A stretch of 64,000 nucleotides of DNA, taken from the NCBI GenBank assembly GCA_020860515.1, contig JAJBUG010000047.1, positions 1 to 64,000 on the forward strand, written 5' to 3'. The first letter of the stretch is position 1. The number at the start of each line of letters is the position of its first letter. The notes beneath the pieces were generated by a model. The model was not told where the DNA came from, made no database searches, and saw only the letters and a program-made list of their open reading frames with translations. The stretch is from Bacteroidales bacterium (lineage in GTDB: Bacteria > Bacteroidota > Bacteroidia > Bacteroidales > Muribaculaceae). Both the position numbers and the translations under genes were made by a program. Of this stretch, positions 17,163 to 24,828 are shown in pieces.

Positions 17163-17308
17163 CTTGTTTTGGCGTTTTTAGAGTGCAAATATATAACAAA
17201 TTTGCGGATACTGATGAAAATTTTTCACAGTTAATTAAAATAAATTTTTATGGTTACAAGAATATTGTGTAAATTTGCAGAAACATACCGATACAAAACA
17301 CTGCCTCT

Positions 17309-18754
17309 ATGATAAAAAAACTTACACTTATTGCAGCCTGTGCGGCTGGCTTGATGGCTCAGGCTGGCGAGCCCACTATGGCACCTGCAAATGGCTATCC
17401 AGATTTCGCCATGGGAGGCGACTTGTCGTGGACCACTCGCATTGTGGATAATAATATCTATACCTATTATTTAGAAAATGACATTAGCTCTGACCAGATA
17501 ACCACAGTGCCAGATATGGTGCTTGACCATGGCTTTGATGCTGTACGCCTGCGCGTGTGGGTAAATCCCGATGCCAACGAAATGATCAAAAGTAAATGGA
17601 CATTCTATATTTCGGGCGTCACGGGTGGATATGATTGCACAGGTACTTATGGCTATGATGGCACATCTGATTTAGTTGCCCTTGCCACGATGTTTGCCAA
17701 CAAGGGCGCGCGCATCATGGTGGCATTTCACATGAGTGACACCTTTGCCGACCCGGCTCGCCAATTCAAGCCTAAGGCTTGGGAGGACTGCACCACTGGC
17801 ACCCAACTGGCCGAGCGCGCATCGGCTTATGTGCAGGATGTGCTGCAGCAGCTCTATGATGCCAATGTGAATGTGGCTTGGGTGCAAATCGGCAATGAGA
17901 CTCGCACTGGCATGATGAAATACAGCCTGCCAGATGAAAATAATTCCACCCTTTCGTATCAGTGCACGCCTAATTGTGAAATCAGCAACTCAAATATCAC
18001 TGGCACAAAGAATTTTGTGAAGGTATTCTCGGCTTGCGCCGAGGCTGCCAAGAGCGTGTATCCTAAGGCAAAGACATTGATTCATCTTGACAGTGGCAAT
18101 GACTGGAGCAAAATCAATTGGACACTTAGCGCCCTTACAGCCCAAGGCTTCAATTCTGACATGTGCGATTTGGTGGGTCTGTCGCTCTATCCATGCAGCG
18201 ATCAAAACACCAGCGAATGGCAGCCGGCCACTGACAAATGCTTGGATACCATACAGCAGACCTATTCAACCTATGGATTCCCAACCATAATCTGTGAAAT
18301 AGGCATGAACAACGAGTGGACCAAGGCTCTCCCCAATGGCACTCAAGCTCAGGGCATAGCACAGTGCAATGAGGATGTAAAGGCATTCACTCAGTATCTT
18401 ATTGACAACCTGCGTGAACAAGACAGCACGTGCGAGGGTTTCTTCTACTGGGAGCCGGAGACTGACTATCTCGATGGCTACACCATGGGTGCCTGCGTGG
18501 CGGCCAATCCGGGCAGCTCATGGCCGCGCGACAAGGTGACTGCCAATGACTACTGGAAGACAGTAAAGGAAAATTCGACTTTCCCCGATGGCGGCCTGGT
18601 GGCTTATGAAAACGCTGGCATTTCGAGCGTGACAAGCGACGACTATGCTCCTGCGCGCTATTACAACCTGCAAGGCATCGAGATAGTCAATCCAACCCGC
18701 GGCCTCTATATCAAGCGCCAAGGCAACAAGTCAGAAAAATTAATTATAAACTAA
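17309..18754 (+). CDS. GH53 arabinogalactan endo-beta-1,4-galactanase, secreted
   Basis: 481 residues with a signal peptide (LTLIAACAAGLMAQA). 'YPDFAMGGDLSW' opens the GH53 fold, 'DHGFDAVRLRVWVNPDAN' is the typical first strand, 'VNVAWVQIGNETRTGMM' has the acid/base Glu after Asn (NE), and 'PTIICEIGMNNEW' carries the nucleophile Glu. The enzyme cuts beta-1,4-galactan of type I arabinogalactan. The C-terminus 'YYNLQGIEIVNPTRGLYI' followed by KRQGNKSEKLIIN resembles a sorting tail of Bacteroidetes secreted proteins. The gene stands alone, without a PUL partner (SusC/SusD) in the window. A TAAATTTG -7 element lies at 17270-17277. Confidence 0.93.
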   Translation: MIKKLTLIAACAAGLMAQAGEPTMAPANGYPDFAMGGDLSWTTRIVDNNIYTYYLENDISSDQITTVPDMVLDHGFDAVRLRVWVNPDANEMIKSKWTFYISGVTGGYDCTGTYGYDGTSDLVALATMFANKGARIMVAFHMSDTFADPARQFKPKAWEDCTTGTQLAERASAYVQDVLQQLYDANVNVAWVQIGNETRTGMMKYSLPDENNSTLSYQCTPNCEISNSNITGTKNFVKVFSACAEAAKSVYPKAKTLIHLDSGNDWSKINWTLSALTAQGFNSDMCDLVGLSLYPCSDQNTSEWQPATDKCLDTIQQTYSTYGFPTIICEIGMNNEWTKALPNGTQAQGIAQCNEDVKAFTQYLIDNLREQDSTCEGFFYWEPETDYLDGYTMGACVAANPGSSWPRDKVTANDYWKTVKENSTFPDGGLVAYENAGISSVTSDDYAPARYYNLQGIEIVNPTRGLYIKRQGNKSEKLIIN

Positions 18755-18760
18755 TAATTC

Positions 18761-18835
18761 TCCGTGGCCTCCGTGGCTCCGTGGTGAATAAAAAATAATA
18801 ATTTATCCGTGGCCTCCGTGCCTCCGTGGTGAATA
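18761..18835. repeat. Two 30 bp imperfect direct repeats (CCGTGG-rich)
   Basis: TCCGTGGCCTCCGTGGCTCC... at 18761-18790 and a near copy at 18806-18835, start to start 45 bp, both ending GTGGTGAATA. They sit between the GH53 stop and the trmB start. Confidence 0.75.
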
Positions 18836-18843
18836 TAACTAAT

Positions 18844-19647
18844 ATGGGCAAGAACAAGCTAAGAAAATTTGCTGAGATGGAGCACATGGACTGTGTGCTG
18901 CAGTATCCATTTGCTGTGGTCCGAGCTGAGGGCGGCTTTCCTCTGCGTGGCAAATGGCGCGAGCGCTTTGGCAACGACAATCCCATTGTGCTTGAGCTTG
19001 GCTGCGGCAAGGGCGAATATACAGTGGGCTTGGCTCGCCTTAATCCTGACAAGAACTTCATTGGCATCGACATCAAGGGTGCGCGCATGTACACTGGCGC
19101 TAAGATTGCCGAGGAAGAGGACTTGAAGAATGTGGCCTTTCTGCGCACTTCGATTGAGCTCTTGCCCCATTTTTTTGCACCAGGCGAGGTATCGGAGATT
19201 TGGATTACCTTCCCCGACCCGCAGATGAAGAAGGTGCGCAAGCGCCTTACAGCCACTAATTTTCTTGACTTGTATCGCCAGGTGCTTTGCGATGGAGGGT
19301 TGGTGCATCTCAAGACCGACAGTCCATTCCTCTACACCTATACCGATGCCATGCTCCAGGCCTCGGGCATCGAGCCAGTGTACAACGTGGATAATCTCTA
19401 TGGCACCGAGGGCAATGAAGATGGGTCGGAGCATTTAGATGCAGCGAGCGTGGCAGGGCTGAAGCCAGTGATTCCAATTCCCAACATGCGCACCCATTAC
19501 GAGCAGCAATGGCTGGAGCGAGGGCTTACCATCAAATTCTTGTCGTTCCCATTGCGAGCCAGCGATACCTTGGCAGAGCCAGAGATTGATATTGAGCCTG
19601 ATGCTTACCGCAGCTATTCGCGAAGAAGTGACAAAATCAATAAGTGA
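18844..19647 (+). CDS. trmB: tRNA (guanine-N7-)-methyltransferase
   Basis: 267 residues. The SAM-binding motif is 'VLELGCGKGEYTVGLAR', 'FIGIDIKGARMYTGAK' follows, and 'IWITFPDPQMKKVRKRL' holds the active-site DP and conserved basic residues of TrmB. It methylates G46 of tRNA. The ATG at 18844 is preferred: the nearest in-frame alternative at 18826 lies inside the second CCGTGG repeat. The N-terminal leader is longer than in E. coli, which is usual in Bacteroidetes. An mrp gene follows 64 bp downstream. Confidence 0.95.
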   Translation: MGKNKLRKFAEMEHMDCVLQYPFAVVRAEGGFPLRGKWRERFGNDNPIVLELGCGKGEYTVGLARLNPDKNFIGIDIKGARMYTGAKIAEEEDLKNVAFLRTSIELLPHFFAPGEVSEIWITFPDPQMKKVRKRLTATNFLDLYRQVLCDGGLVHLKTDSPFLYTYTDAMLQASGIEPVYNVDNLYGTEGNEDGSEHLDAASVAGLKPVIPIPNMRTHYEQQWLERGLTIKFLSFPLRASDTLAEPEIDIEPDAYRSYSRRSDKINK

Positions 19648-19683
19648 CAGTTAAATAATTAAGCGTTAGCCAATGTACGGCTT

Positions 19684-19700
19684 CAACGGTTTTGCCGTTG
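19684..19700 (+). promoter_or_regulatory. Small hairpin in the mrp leader
   Basis: CAACGG pairs with CCGTTG around TTTTG, 11 bp before the mrp ATG; it could shield or expose the start. Confidence 0.4.
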
Positions 19701-19711
19701 ATATATAAATT

Positions 19712-20824
19712 ATGACACAACTATATCCAAAACTCATTTTAGATGCCCTGCGCAATGTGAAATATCCAGGCAAGGGCAAAGATATCGTGGAACTCGGCAT
19801 GGTAGAAGATGACATGCGCATCGATGGTAACCATGTGGAGTTCTCGCTTGTGTTTGACAAGCCTAACGATCCTTTTATGAAATCGTTGGTCAAGGCTGCT
19901 GAGACTGCCATCCTGACCTATGTGGACAAAGACGTTGACATTCGAGGTAATATCCATACCAAGACGCGCCACGAGCAAGCTGCGGCCGCTCCCAAGCGCG
20001 CACCGCTGCCCGGTGTAAAGAATATCATAGGCATTTCGTCGGGCAAGGGCGGGGTAGGCAAGTCAACCGTGGCTGCGAATCTCGCTGTTGCTCTCGCTCG
20101 CGAGGGTTACAAGGTCGGACTTCTCGATGCTGACATCTTCGGCCCCTCGGTGCCTAAGATGTTCGGCTGCGAGGATGCCCAGCTGTATATGCACGAGGTG
20201 GATGGGCGCCAGCTTATCATCCCATTCGACAAATACGGGGTTAAATTGCTGTCGATTGGCTTTCTGGTGAATACCAACGATGCTATGGTATGGCGCGGTG
20301 CGATGGCGTCGCGCGCACTCAATCAGCTGATTGAAGACGGCGATTGGGGAGAATTGGATTATTTCCTAATCGACATGCCTCCCGGCACCAGCGATATACA
20401 TCTTACTCTGGTACAGACACTCGGCATCACAGGCGTAGTGATTGTAAGCACTCCGCAAGAGGTGGCTTTGGCCGATGCACGCCGAGGCATTGCAATGTTC
20501 CAGGGCGAGAAGGTGAATGTGCCGGTGCTTGGAATCGTGGAGAATATGGCATGGTTTACGCCTGAGGCACATCCTGATGAGAGATATTATATCTTTGGCA
20601 ATGGCGGTGCCCAGCGCTTGGCCGAAGAGCTTAATGTGAAGCTCTTGGCTGAGATTCCGCTTGTGGCTGCTGTGGGCGAACATAGCGATAATGGCGACCC
20701 TATAGCCCTTGGCGATTCCATATCAGCACAGGCTTTCATGCACCTTGCCCATGAGGTAATCGACGCAGTGGATACTCGCAACCAGATGCTGCCTCCAACC
20801 CGCAAAGTAGAAGTAAAACACTAA
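19712..20824 (+). CDS. Mrp/ApbC family iron-sulfur carrier ATPase
   Basis: 370 residues. A MIP18-like domain occupies residues 1-95; the ATPase follows with the deviant Walker A 'ISSGKGGVGKSTVAANLAVA', 'GLLDADIFGPSVPKMFG', and 'DYFLIDMPPGTSDIHLTL' (Walker B with DxPPG). Proteins of this family bind and transfer [4Fe-4S] clusters in the cytoplasm. The C-terminal CxxC often found in Mrp is not obvious here, so cluster binding may differ. The gene is followed by aroQ with a 2 bp gap and is probably cotranscribed with it. Confidence 0.93.
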   Translation: MTQLYPKLILDALRNVKYPGKGKDIVELGMVEDDMRIDGNHVEFSLVFDKPNDPFMKSLVKAAETAILTYVDKDVDIRGNIHTKTRHEQAAAAPKRAPLPGVKNIIGISSGKGGVGKSTVAANLAVALAREGYKVGLLDADIFGPSVPKMFGCEDAQLYMHEVDGRQLIIPFDKYGVKLLSIGFLVNTNDAMVWRGAMASRALNQLIEDGDWGELDYFLIDMPPGTSDIHLTLVQTLGITGVVIVSTPQEVALADARRGIAMFQGEKVNVPVLGIVENMAWFTPEAHPDERYYIFGNGGAQRLAEELNVKLLAEIPLVAAVGEHSDNGDPIALGDSISAQAFMHLAHEVIDAVDTRNQMLPPTRKVEVKH

Positions 20825-20826
20825 TT

Positions 20827-21273
20827 ATGAAGATACTTGTAATCAACGGCCCTAATCTCAATCTTTTAGGCAAACGCCAACCAGAAATCTATGGCAAAGA
20901 TACCCTTGCTGACATTGCCGAAAGGGTAGATACAGTATTTGGCAGCCAGGCTCAAATCACTTGGTGGCAGAGCAACCATGAGGGTGAAATCATCGACCGC
21001 CTGCACGATGCCGGCTACGGCAAAGAAAAGATGGACGGCATTGTGCTGAATGCAGGAGCCTACACCCACACCTCGCTGGCATTGGCCGATGCGATTGCAG
21101 CAATCCCAGTGCCTGTGGTAGAGGTACATTTGAGCAATATCTTCTCGCGCGAGGAGATTCGACATCGTTCGCTCATTGCTCCAGTGTGCTGCGGATCTAT
21201 CAGCGGATTTGGCTGGCATAGCTACCTGCTGGCGGTTGAGGCTTTGCTCATGAAAAAGACTAATGGTGATTGA
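20827..21273 (+). CDS. aroQ: Type II 3-dehydroquinate dehydratase
   Basis: 148 residues, the length of the type II family. 'NGPNLNLLGKRQPEIYG' is the N-terminal active-site loop, with its Arg and catalytic Tyr; 'QSNHEGEIIDRLH' follows, 'LNAGAYTHTSLALADA' and 'PVVEVHLSNIFSREEIRHRS' carry the substrate-binding residues. It performs the third step of the shikimate pathway. Directly after mrp, so cotranscribed. Confidence 0.97.
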   Translation: MKILVINGPNLNLLGKRQPEIYGKDTLADIAERVDTVFGSQAQITWWQSNHEGEIIDRLHDAGYGKEKMDGIVLNAGAYTHTSLALADAIAAIPVPVVEVHLSNIFSREEIRHRSLIAPVCCGSISGFGWHSYLLAVEALLMKKTNGD

Positions 21274-21329
21274 AAATTTGGTTTTTCCGATGTTGGCTCT
21301 TTTTCGTTTTAAGGGATAAAACCAAATTT
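21274..21329 (+). terminator. Inverted repeat downstream of aroQ
   Basis: AAATTTGGTTTT (21274-21285) pairs perfectly with AAAACCAAATTT (21318-21329), a 12 bp stem with a 32 nt loop. It overlaps the spacer before the lipoprotein gene and could be a terminator or a protein site. Confidence 0.5.
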
Positions 21330-21391
21330 GAGTTATAAGCGTTATAGATTTATGTGAATCGAAAAAAACTAACTTTTTAAGAAACGAAGTT

Positions 21392-21949
21392 ATGAAAAAG
21401 TTGTTACTATCAGTTGCTGTTGTGGCCGCTTTGGCCATGGCATCATGTACCAGTAAGGCCGACAAAGCTGCCGAAGAAGCTGCTGAGGTCCAATCTACAG
21501 AAATCGTAAGCCAACTCGATAAGGCTACCACCGATGCTGAGGCAAAGGACATTGTTGACAAGGCTATTGACCAGGCTAACGAGCTCATCAAGGAAGGCAA
21601 GGCTCAGGAGGCTAAGGACTTGCTTGATGAAATAGCACCTACCGTAAAGGACAAATATCCTACTCTCGCTGAGACCATCGATAAGGCTAAGACCGCTGCT
21701 GCCGCAGCTGTAACTGTGGACAAGGAGAAAGCCGATTCGTTGAAGGAAGCCGCCAAGGAAGCCGCTGATTCAGCCAAGGAGGCTGTGAAGGATGCTGCCA
21801 AGGAAGCTGCCGATTCAGCTAAGAGCAAGGCATCGGCTGCCGTTGAGAACGCTGCCAATGCTGCATCAAATGCAGCCAACGCAGCTGCCAGCAAGGCCAG
21901 CGACGCTGTGAACAGCGCCAAGGATGCCCTTAAGGACAAACTGAATTAA
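21392..21949 (+). CDS. Alanine-rich coiled-coil lipoprotein
   Basis: 185 residues with a lipoprotein signal ending in 'ALAMASCTSKADKAAEEAAE'. The mature part is almost entirely Ala/Lys/Glu/Asp-rich helix; from about residue 115 an 11-residue-like pattern (KEAAKEAADSAKEAVKDAAK) repeats, as in plant LEA-like or apolipoprotein-like amphipathic helices. Such proteins may stabilise membranes or form periplasmic coiled coils. Function is not established. A terminator (21972-21999) follows, so it is probably monocistronic. Confidence 0.85.
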   Translation: MKKLLLSVAVVAALAMASCTSKADKAAEEAAEVQSTEIVSQLDKATTDAEAKDIVDKAIDQANELIKEGKAQEAKDLLDEIAPTVKDKYPTLAETIDKAKTAAAAAVTVDKEKADSLKEAAKEAADSAKEAVKDAAKEAADSAKSKASAAVENAANAASNAANAAASKASDAVNSAKDALKDKLN

Positions 21950-21971
21950 AAGAATTTTACCACACTTGGAG

Positions 21972-21999
21972 ACGGCCTCCTCACGGGAGGCCGCTTTTT
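21972..21999 (+). terminator. Rho-independent terminator
   Basis: GGCCTCC pairs with GGAGGCC, followed by GCTTTTTT. Confidence 0.88.
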
Positions 22000-22024
22000 T
22001 CTAACTAATACCAATCAACCCAGT

Positions 22025-22726
22025 ATGAAGAAGAGACTTGTGATTTCTACGGGTGCTGGCATGAGTGCCGAAAGCGGCATCAGCACCTTCCGCGATGCTG
22101 GAGGCCTATGGGAGAACTATCCTGTGATGGATGTGGCCAGCGCTGATGGCTTCCGCCGCAATCCCGAGCTTGTGCATCATTTCTACAACGAACGCCGCAA
22201 GCAGCTCGTCGCCGTTCAGCCCAATGCTGGCCATAAGGCTATTGTGGATCTGGAGAAGTATTTTGATGTGTATGTGATCACTCAGAATGTGGATGATCTG
22301 CACGAACGCGCTGGCAGCAAGAATGTGATGCACCTGCATGGCGAGTTGATGAAGGTGCGTGCTCTTGATGACGAATCGAAGGTGTATCAGCTAAAGCCTG
22401 AATCGTTGGAGACCACACCTGAGACTGTGATTGACGGCCATAAGGTGCGCCCGCACATCGTATTTTTCCAGGAGGCTGTGCCTATGTTCGAGCCTGCTAC
22501 GGCCTTGGTATCTACGGCTGATATCTTTGTGATTATCGGCACCACGCTGTCGGTATATCCGGCTGCTGCTCTGCTGCAATATGTAAAGCCTGGCACACCG
22601 ATATATTACATCGACCCCAAGCCGGCCGCTGTGCCTCCCTTCGTCCACGTCATCCCCTACGGCGCCAGCGAGGGCATGAAAAAGCTCACCCAAATGCTCC
22701 TCGCCCAAGAAAAAGCCGAGCAATAA
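22025..22726 (+). CDS. Sirtuin-family NAD-dependent deacylase (CobB-like) lacking the zinc cysteines
   Basis: 233 residues. 'STGAGMSAESGISTFRDAGG' is the NAD-binding motif, TQNVDDLHERAG has the conserved Gln-Asn-Asp, and 'HLHGELMKVRAL' has the catalytic His. The zinc-binding CxxC pairs of canonical sirtuins are absent between residues 108 and 155; the protein has no Cys there, and the next motif is 'RPHIVFFQEAVP' instead of RPxVVxFGE. Zinc-less variants are found in Bacteroidetes. The enzyme should remove acyl groups from lysines using NAD, but the atypical motif (Q for G in the FGE position) makes activity less certain. No operon partner visible. Confidence 0.88.
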   Translation: MKKRLVISTGAGMSAESGISTFRDAGGLWENYPVMDVASADGFRRNPELVHHFYNERRKQLVAVQPNAGHKAIVDLEKYFDVYVITQNVDDLHERAGSKNVMHLHGELMKVRALDDESKVYQLKPESLETTPETVIDGHKVRPHIVFFQEAVPMFEPATALVSTADIFVIIGTTLSVYPAAALLQYVKPGTPIYYIDPKPAAVPPFVHVIPYGASEGMKKLTQMLLAQEKAEQ

Positions 22727-22767
22727 ATGACAAAAGGATAGCCCTTTGTAGGAGTTCCTGTTTAAAA

Positions 22768-22824
22768 ATCTGTTCAATGTATTGAGCAATTTTAAGGCAA
22801 AATTGCTCAATGCATTGAACAGAT
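22768..22824. repeat. Large inverted repeat with two operator-like dyads
   Basis: Arms 22768-22793 and 22799-22824 differ at one position. Each arm contains an 18 bp dyad: TGTTCAATGTATTGAGCA (22771-22788) and TGCTCAATGCATTGAACA (22804-22821), 33 bp apart. Confidence 0.75.
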
Positions 22825-22868
22825 GTATATTTTCAACATAAAAAATAATAAATTTAACCGATTAAGTA

Positions 22869-22899
22869 TTGGTTAGTTAAATAAATTTTTGTATCTTTG
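22869..22899 (+). promoter_or_regulatory. Promoter of the DUF4143 ATPase gene
   Basis: TTGG (22869-22872), 19 bp, TATCTTTG (22892-22899). Confidence 0.75.
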
Positions 22900-22913
22900 C
22901 TGTCTAATATAAC

Positions 22914-22931
22914 TGTTTAATGCTTTGAACA
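22914..22931. promoter_or_regulatory. Third operator-like dyad at the transcription start
   Basis: TGTTTAATGCTTTGAACA, a near copy of the two upstream dyads, lies 15 bp after the -7 element, where binding would block transcription. Confidence 0.6.
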
Positions 22932-22979
22932 GTTATTTCTATTATTTGTTTAATTGATAAAGCATAGGATTAGTAGGAT

Positions 22980-24179
22980 ATGGAATCTTTATTTGAAAAG
23001 CAAGACTTGTTGTTACGCTCTACAAGTATGAAGATAGTACGTAGCTACATGGAAGAAGTAAACTGGAATGCCCAGTTGCTATGTATAAGAGGGCCGCGCG
23101 GTGTAGGAAAATCCACCTTGTTGCGTCAATATATAAAACTGAATTTCCCACTTGGATCAAGAGAGGCATTGTACTGCTCATTGGATTGGGTTTATTTTAG
23201 TCAACACTCAATGCTCGAAGTGTCAACCAACTTTTATAAAATGGGAGGGAAACTCCTTGTTTTCGATGAAGTACATAAGTATGATAACTGGAGCAAGGAA
23301 ATAAAGGAAATATCCGAACTTTACCCTTCGATGCAAATTTTCTTAAGTGGGTCATCCCTGCTCAATCTTTTGAATGGAGATGCTGACTTATCGCGTAGAT
23401 GCCGCAGCTATGACATGCCTGGCCTTTCTTTCCGCGAATTCTTGATATTTTATCATCAGATATCCATTCCCAAAATTTCTCTTGAGGATATGCTTAGAAA
23501 TCCAGTGGAATTAGCAAATGACGTCAACGAGAAATGTCGTCCGCTACAGCAATTCCATGATTATTTGAATGTGGGATATTATCCTTACTATCTTAACAAT
23601 CGAATTGATTATTATCCATTGATTGAACAGATGGTAAATTATGTGGTGGATGTGGAACTGCCTCAATTGCGTGGAATTAGCACATCTAAGATACGCCAGG
23701 TGAAAGCTCTTTTGAATGTATTGGCTCAGCAAGTTCCCTTCGAAGTTGACTTGTCGAAACTTGCCAGAGCTGTAGGTTTGCAACGCAACACTGTGTTGGA
23801 ATATCTTAATCATCTTGCGGATGCTAAATTGCTTACATTGCTGTATAGTGACGCAACTTCAATTAAGAAGATGCAAAAGCCCGACAAGATATATCTGGAT
23901 AATCCTAATCTGCTTTATTCTTTGGCTACTACTCCAGTGAAGATTGGCACCGCAAGAGAATGCTTCGCTATTAACCAGTTAAGCTATAACCATAAAGTGG
24001 AATATGGCAAGACTCAGGGAGATTTCCGAATTGATGGGAAATGGACATTTGAAGTAGGTGGGGAGGATAAGACCTACGATCAAATCGCAGACTTACCAAA
24101 TTCTTATATCTTTGCTGATAATATCGAAATGCCCTATGGTCATAAACTGCCTCTATGGCTTTTAGGCTTTCTATATTAA
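22980..24179 (+). CDS. AAA_14/DUF4143 ATP-binding protein (COG1373-like)
   Basis: 399 residues. The Walker A is 'IRGPRGVGKSTLLRQYI', Walker B is 'LLVFDEVHKYDNWSKEI', and 'IFLSGSSLLNLLNG' is the sensor motif. In the C-terminal half, 'DLSKLARAVGLQRNTVLEYL' is a winged helix-turn-helix typical of DUF4143, followed by the restriction-like 'GDFRIDGKWTFEVGGEDKTY' segment. The family is a STAND/archaeal-type ATPase of unknown role, often multi-copy in gut Bacteroidales. The upstream dyads suggest that an HTH protein, perhaps this one, controls its promoter. A further gene of this family is at 30061. Confidence 0.88.
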   Translation: MESLFEKQDLLLRSTSMKIVRSYMEEVNWNAQLLCIRGPRGVGKSTLLRQYIKLNFPLGSREALYCSLDWVYFSQHSMLEVSTNFYKMGGKLLVFDEVHKYDNWSKEIKEISELYPSMQIFLSGSSLLNLLNGDADLSRRCRSYDMPGLSFREFLIFYHQISIPKISLEDMLRNPVELANDVNEKCRPLQQFHDYLNVGYYPYYLNNRIDYYPLIEQMVNYVVDVELPQLRGISTSKIRQVKALLNVLAQQVPFEVDLSKLARAVGLQRNTVLEYLNHLADAKLLTLLYSDATSIKKMQKPDKIYLDNPNLLYSLATTPVKIGTARECFAINQLSYNHKVEYGKTQGDFRIDGKWTFEVGGEDKTYDQIADLPNSYIFADNIEMPYGHKLPLWLLGFLY

Positions 24180-24317
24180 ATTATCATTACCTAATCCCTC
24201 TTCACATTTCGCTTGAGCTCCTAAATTAGTAAGGAAAAGGGAAAGGTGAGAAGGATTAAGTTTCATTAAACGGTCTCTAATGCGTGAAGGCTTAGTGTAA
24301 TATCGTTAAACGGTAAA

Positions 24318-24533
24318 TCAAAACACTAGTGAAAAATTCCCTTGGAAATATGCTTCGATAGTAGAGAGCAACAGGCTTTTGCCAAATCTGCGAGGGCGGG
24401 ACAGAAATACAAAACGTGTTTTTCTTATCAATTGCGCGATAATACCTGTCTTGTCAACATATACGGCTCCTTGAGTCCTAATTTCTTGGAAGGACTGCCA
24501 TCCCACTGGGTATATTATTTGTTTGCTATTCAT
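24318..24533 (-). pseudogene. 5' fragment of an AAA-ATPase/PDDEXK gene
   Basis: Encodes the start [20 protein letters not shown] and continues through the Walker A ([12 protein letters not shown]) to 'YFQGN', where it breaks. The intact homologue begins [20 protein letters not shown] at 34240. The first 65 residues are nearly identical, so the duplication is recent, but the nuclease half and most of the ATPase are lost. Confidence 0.85.
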
Positions 24534-24618
24534 TACAATGACTTTTATGCAAAAGTACAAAATTTTTCCACATTTTCAAAACAGAATTTAGAGTTAAGTG
24601 GTGATTGGATAATTACTC

Positions 24619-24724
24619 GGTTGATCAAATTGTGCGCAACAATATCTACGATGCTTTCTATACCTATGAGTTTGCCGAGCTTAAAGCCCTCAACTTCCAA
24701 TTATCCTACCCTCAGCAGAATTAA
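24619..24724 (+). pseudogene. 3' fragment of a lipoprotein gene
   Basis: Encodes SVDQIVRNNIYDAFYTYEFA then ELKALNFQLSYPQQN and a stop, matching the end of the lipoprotein at 34311-34736. There the gene is upstream of the ATPase on the same strand; here the fragment is inverted relative to the ATPase fragment. Confidence 0.85.
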
Positions 24725-24828
24725 TGAGAAAAACTTTTTTCTCAAAATATTCTAAGTTTACTAACAAGATTGTTACAAACAAAGTTATTTCCCCATAGAT
24801 GCCTGAATATTAGAAGTCGACAAAACAG

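Larger units (their letters stand above)
22727..22979. other. Spacer with three operator-like dyads and a DUF4143 gene promoter
   Basis: Contains a large inverted repeat at 22768-22824 (26 bp arms, one mismatch) that can end sirtuin transcription, a promoter at 22869-22899, and three 18 bp dyads listed below. Confidence 0.6.
24180..24828. other. Spacer occupied by decayed gene fragments
   Basis: Holds the 5' end of an AAA-ATPase/PDDEXK gene (24318-24533, minus) and the 3' end of a lipoprotein gene (24619-24724, plus). Between 24180 and 24317 no gene is seen. Confidence 0.7.

Noticed and set aside
24342..24755. 137-codon plus-strand frame
   Set aside because: Chance frame over the antisense ATPase fragment and the lipoprotein remnant.
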